Assembly: GCA_022600255.1 (NCBI GenBank)
Contig: JAHZKU010000212.1
Location: 1 to 9,862 of the forward strand
Direction: 5' to 3'
DNA from: Actinomycetes bacterium
GTDB lineage: Bacteria > Actinomycetota > Actinomycetes > S36-B12 > GCA-2699445
Length of the DNA stretch: 9,862 bases
Shown here: positions 7,330 through 9,862 of the stretch, in pieces
Layout: each line of letters starts with the position of its first letter
How positions within the stretch are numbered: position 1 is the first letter of the stretch
Made by a program: the position numbers and the translations under genes
Notes under the pieces: model-generated
Told to the model about the DNA's origin: nothing
Database searches by the model: none
The model's input: only the letters and a program-made list of their open reading frames with translations

Positions 7330-7403
7330 CTCCGATCGCCACTGGGGGGCATTCGAACTCGACGCCCGCCAACCGGATCGACGGCGAATCTCGATGATCG
7401 TCG

Positions 7404-8207
7404 CTAGGTGCCACTACGCCGGGCCTTGCGGCGCTGCTTTTGTTTCTTCTTCTTGGCTGCCTCGACCTCAAGGATGAAGTCGGTGGTTCTGAGCTCGAGA
7501 ACGCTATCGCCTGTCATGAGCAACCCACGATCGACATAGGTTCGGATGTCGCCGGACTTTCCAAGACTCGCCGCCACAACCGCGCCGCTGTCTCGTAACT
7601 CGTTGATGGCTGGCAGGCAGTTCGGTTTGAATTCTTGGGACCCAGTCGGCAGGGTTTGGTCGAAACAGTAAACCTGCACGGGCATGCGTACTCCTGCGCA
7701 GAATGCGATCTGTTGCACCAGTGAAAACGGCACATCCTCGGCTGGCTGGTGCAGTTTCTTACTGATGCCAGCCGCGGCGGCGATGTCGTCGAATCGTTGT
7801 TCAATCTCCGCATCGGTCATCCCCATTAGGCCACTGACAACGTGGATCGATTGGCCCAACGACAAACCTCGGACGTGTTTCTTGCTTGGTTTGGCGATGT
7901 AAGCCGTGCGCTGCGAGGGCTTGACTGAGCCTTTGTCGGGCCTAAGGATTTCCGCCATGACCCGCAACAGCAGTGCCTCACGTTGTCCGGTGGCATCGTA
8001 GATCCCGACGACCTCGCCAGGGCGAGCAGTCAGACTGATGTCTTGCAGGGGCCACGAGGCGTCCAAGTAGGTGGCGCCAAGAACTTTCGGCATTCGGCCC
8101 CGACTGCGACCACGCTTCTTCTCGGTGTAGACGCCCACGCTGACTTTCGTCAGCATCAGTGCTTGCGCTACGACCGGGGCACCGTCGCCGGCATTCGAGC
8201 GCTTCAC
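7404..8207 (-). CDS. ABC-transporter ATPase-like subunit with degenerate catalytic motifs (TagH/Wzt-like)
   Basis: By fold and context this is the nucleotide-binding subunit partner of the polysaccharide-export permease, but it lacks ATPase signatures. Start is GTG 8207, overlapping the permease stop by 4 nt (GTGA), so translation is coupled. Numbered over 267 aa: the Walker A position reads DATGQREA (71-78), Glu77 replacing the invariant Lys and Ala78 the Ser/Thr; the signature position reads FSLVQQ (161-166) instead of YSSGM/LSGGQ; Walker B keeps D183 but has Q184 in place of the catalytic Glu; the H-loop has Leu215 where His is expected. Strand order, DQTLPTG and the DRGLLMTGD end still match TagH/Wzt proteins. 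The C-terminus is a Lys/Arg tail (KKKKQKQRRKARR, 252-264). The frame is intact, without stops or shifts, so it seems maintained as a pseudo-ATPase, not a decaying gene. Confidence 0.85.
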   Translation of the reverse strand: MKRSNAGDGAPVVAQALMLTKVSVGVYTEKKRGRSRGRMPKVLGATYLDASWPLQDISLTARPGEVVGIYDATGQREALLLRVMAEILRPDKGSVKPSQRTAYIAKPSKKHVRGLSLGQSIHVVSGLMGMTDAEIEQRFDDIAAAAGISKKLHQPAEDVPFSLVQQIAFCAGVRMPVQVYCFDQTLPTGSQEFKPNCLPAINELRDSGAVVAASLGKSGDIRTYVDRGLLMTGDSVLELRTTDFILEVEAAKKKKQKQRRKARRSGT

Positions 8208-9049
8208 ACGTCCGCCCTCCGAATCAGACCGGCTCGGGCGTGCAGCATCATGGCGCCGACGACACAGATCACTGCGATGACTGCCGCGGTCAGGATGTAG
8301 ACGCCGGGGCCCTTGAGTACGTCATCGGGCCAGAAGGCGGCTCGATAGAAGTCAAGAATGCCGTGGAATGGGTTCAGGTAGAGCACCCACGTCGGGATCA
8401 CGTCTGGGAAGTTGCGGGTCTGCCAAATGACCGGGCTCATCCAGAAGAAGAACCGGTTGAGTAGCGCGGTCAGCCGCTCGACGTCGGGGAGTCGCAGGGC
8501 CATCGCCGACAGGATCATCGCTAGGCCCAGACACAAGAAGAACTGCATGAAGATGCCAAGCGGGAAATACACCAGTTGCCAGTGCACGCTCGGTTCGCCC
8601 GTGAAGAGGTAGAACGAGATGACAAAGATGACCACCACGGGTAGAGCCAGCAAGAAGTCAGCGAAGCCATAAAGCACGACCCGTAGCGGCCAAGCTACAA
8701 CAGGAAGGGCACTGGTAGCCGCGTCCTTGGAGTAGCGCCGAAAGGCCTTGGTGCTCTTGGCCACGGAGGCGCTCAGCCACGCCAGCGGCACCAATCCGGT
8801 AACCAGGTAGACGATAAACGGCTCAAGCGTGATGCCCTTGGTGGAACCGAATATGAAGGCGAAAACAATCCACATGAACAGCGCCTGCACGAATGGCTCG
8901 CCCATTGTCCACAGCAAGCCCAGCTTGTACCGCCCGTAGGTCTGCTTCAGTTCTTGCCGCACCAACAGCGAGAGTGTGCCGCGATGCTGGAAGAGGGACC
9001 TGGTAGCACCGACCCTTGGCCGAGGCGGTTTCTGGGAGATCACGCTCAT
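8204..9049 (-). CDS. ABC-2 type polysaccharide-export permease (TagG/Wzm-like)
   Basis: Integral membrane half-transporter that would export the lipid-linked glycan or teichoic-acid-like polymer. Numbered from ATG 9049 (281 aa): a cytoplasmic N-terminus, the family's pre-membrane segment RQELKQTYGRYKLGLLW (31-47), then about six hydrophobic segments near 52-68, 78-97, 130-150, 160-183, 193-211 and 250-268, with MSPVIW (204-209) and YLNPF (224-228), typical of this family. The last residues HARAGLIRRADV face the cytoplasm. Length is normal. ATG 9049 is chosen over TTG 9124 because GAGGG lies 7 nt upstream and homologues begin near there. It is first in a minus-strand operon, overlapping the ATPase-like gene by 4 nt. 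No degeneration is visible in this subunit, in contrast with its partner. Confidence 0.93.
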   Translation of the reverse strand: MSVISQKPPRPRVGATRSLFQHRGTLSLLVRQELKQTYGRYKLGLLWTMGEPFVQALFMWIVFAFIFGSTKGITLEPFIVYLVTGLVPLAWLSASVAKSTKAFRRYSKDAATSALPVVAWPLRVVLYGFADFLLALPVVVIFVISFYLFTGEPSVHWQLVYFPLGIFMQFFLCLGLAMILSAMALRLPDVERLTALLNRFFFWMSPVIWQTRNFPDVIPTWVLYLNPFHGILDFYRAAFWPDDVLKGPGVYILTAAVIAVICVVGAMMLHARAGLIRRADV

Positions 9050-9090
9050 GCAGCGGCCCTCGGGGCGTGGCTGGTTGCGTGCATGACGAA

Positions 9091-9096
9091 AGCGTA
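9091..9096 (-). promoter_or_regulatory. Weak candidate -10 box (TACGCT) for the transporter operon
   Basis: TACGCT on the minus strand fits TAnnnT and would start transcription about 35 nt before the permease ATG, leaving room for its GAGGG ribosome binding site. A TTGACT at 9173-9168 is a good -35 hexamer by itself but is far too distant to pair with this box, so the assignment is tentative. Confidence 0.2.
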
Positions 9097-9208
9097 TCCT
9101 CCATTGCCCCCCCGATTGCTCCAAACCTGCGGTGCCGAAGCCGCTGGCTCCAAGGGGCGCGACTGTTAGTCAACCTGAATTGCGGGTAGACACACGGTGA
9201 ACAAGGCG

Positions 9209-9238
9209 TTGGGACGAGTCCGAATCAGGTCGTACCAT
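9209..9238 (+). promoter_or_regulatory. Weak candidate promoter for the second Stealth-like gene
   Basis: TTGGGA (9209-9214) and TACCAT (9233-9238) are separated by 18 bp on the plus strand and would start transcription near 9245. That falls inside the left arm of the inverted repeat at 9242-9251, so if this promoter is real the RNA stem would be shortened by about three pairs, or the repeat would act in DNA near the start site. Confidence 0.22.
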
Positions 9239-9241
9239 TGG

Positions 9242-9317
9242 GCAAGAGATGGCCCGGTGCTCTCCCACTTTTCCGCAGCGTTTGGCGGGGTCTAGGTTTG
9301 GGGCGCTCATCTCTTGC
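9242..9317 (+). repeat. Perfect 10-bp inverted repeat before the second Stealth-like gene
   Basis: GCAAGAGATG (9242-9251) is the exact reverse complement of CATCTCTTGC (9308-9317), 56 nt apart. The right arm ends one base before the purine-rich ribosome binding site at 9319-9328. In RNA the stem could continue after a 3-nt bulge with GCCC (9252-9255) and GGGC (9301-9304), and the interior holds a small hairpin, CCGC (9273-9276) with GCGG (9285-9288). This could be a structured 5' leader controlling translation or a pair of half-operators. It matches no riboswitch class that I recognise. Confidence 0.5.
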
Positions 9318-9332
9318 GAGGAGGAGGATGGC

Positions 9333-9862
9333 ATGACGGGTTCGCAGACCGAGTCGGAACGTGAAGCGGGTATCGACTCCTCGGCGGCTCCTCTCACAGG
9401 CAGTTCATCTACCAGCCCGAGCAACGAACCCGCGGACGCCGCTTCCGGCGAGGTCGTGGCCACCAACCCTGCGCAGCCGACTGCGGGCCGCACCTTAGCT
9501 GGTCGAATCGCCAGACGGCTCACAGGGGGCCCGGGCAGCCGGGTGTTCGAAGCCGGTGTCGGGCTGCGACGTTCGGGATACTGGATGGGCGCGAAGGCCG
9601 TGGAATGGCGTGGCCGCACTAGGCGGCTCCAAACTAGCGCTGAGCAGGGCCACGCTGCTGTCCGCGTGGCGGGTTACCCGGTGCAGGCTAGAGTGATCGA
9701 TGACGCGACGATCCTGCAGGAGCATCAGCGCTTGCTAGCGCAAATCGCTGACCAGCTAGAGGTCGCCGGGGCGCAATACTTCCTAGTCCCAGCTGGGGAT
9801 GGATTTCACACCATCGGGTTACGGCCAAAATCGCGCCACTTGGTGGGTCCGGTGCTCGCTGA
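9333..9862 (+). CDS. N-terminal part of a second Stealth-like protein (cut by window end)
   Basis: Open to the end of the window: 176 full codons without a stop. ATG 9333 is preceded by GAGGAGGAGG ending 5 nt upstream, the best ribosome binding site in the window. Residues 1-50 are Ser/Thr/Ala/Glu-rich and probably disordered; 52-64 are basic (GRTLAGRIARRLT); 77-86 read GLRRSGYWMG; 110-175 form a small domain. The last three match, in the same order, the N-terminus of the Stealth protein at 5520-7316: compare its GLRRLGDQMG, and its VRYEGRPITAEVV with VRVAGYPVQARVI, followed in both by an H, an Ala-rich helix, AG/GA plus F and a final hydrophobic strand. The catalytic Stealth regions lie beyond the window, so the function is inferred from this resemblance only. 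It is divergent from the permease operon, 283 nt away. Confidence 0.75.
   Translation, partial: MTGSQTESEREAGIDSSAAPLTGSSSTSPSNEPADAASGEVVATNPAQPTAGRTLAGRIARRLTGGPGSRVFEAGVGLRRSGYWMGAKAVEWRGRTRRLQTSAEQGHAAVRVAGYPVQARVIDDATILQEHQRLLAQIADQLEVAGAQYFLVPAGDGFHTIGLRPKSRHLVGPVLA

Noticed and set aside
9105..9112. Run of seven C as a possible phase-variation tract
   Set aside because: It is a single short run in the untranslated region before the permease start, where slippage would not shift a reading frame.
9170..9725. Two overlapping minus-strand ORFs near the right end (9170-9619 and 9495-9725)
   Set aside because: Both lie mostly opposite the plus-strand Stealth-like ORF, which has the strong ribosome binding site and paralogy support; neither minus-strand product looks like a known protein.

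Overview
The window looks like part of a high-GC Gram-positive (Actinomycetota-type) genome. The grounds are GC-rich coding frames, GTG as well as ATG starts, cell-wall polymer genes of the wall-teichoic-acid type, Stealth-family phosphotransferases, and several start codons lying 6-7 nt behind a TAnnnT box, the layout of leaderless actinobacterial transcripts. Genus and species cannot be told from the sequence. There are no rRNA, tRNA, CRISPR or insertion-sequence signals.

Layout, left to right. On the minus strand there is a family 2 glycosyltransferase (60-971), preceded in its transcription direction by a small unrecognised ORF (about 1000-1413) that lacks a good start and may be broken by a TGA near its expected ATG. 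Then, still minus, come a secreted M23-type peptidase with two C-terminal FN3-like domains (1536-2846) and a family 4 glycosyltransferase (3025-4125). Diverging from the latter on the plus strand is a CDP-glycerol/CDP-ribitol phosphotransferase (TagF/TagB type, 4248-5459). It converges on a minus-strand Stealth phosphotransferase (5520-7316). Upstream of that are an ABC ATPase subunit (7404-8207) and its polysaccharide-export permease (8204-9049), which overlap by 4 bp. Diverging from the permease on the plus strand is the 5' part of a second gene (9333 to the window end), whose N-terminus resembles that of the first Stealth protein.

Together the genes describe synthesis of a phosphodiester-linked cell-surface glycan. 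Cytoplasmic glycosyltransferases, a polyol-phosphate transferase and one or two Stealth sugar-phosphate transferases would build the chain. A TagG/Wzm-like permease would export it, and an exported wall-binding M23-type protein would act outside.

The most unusual point is the ABC ATPase. It has an intact reading frame and is translationally coupled to a normal permease, yet the Walker A lysine and serine, the Walker B glutamate, the signature motif and the H-loop histidine are all replaced. It reads as a pseudo-ATPase. Other notable points are a Tyr in place of the catalytic His in the M23 HxH motif, a perfect 10-bp inverted repeat ending just before the ribosome binding site of the second Stealth-like gene, and the repeated leaderless-type promoter layout.
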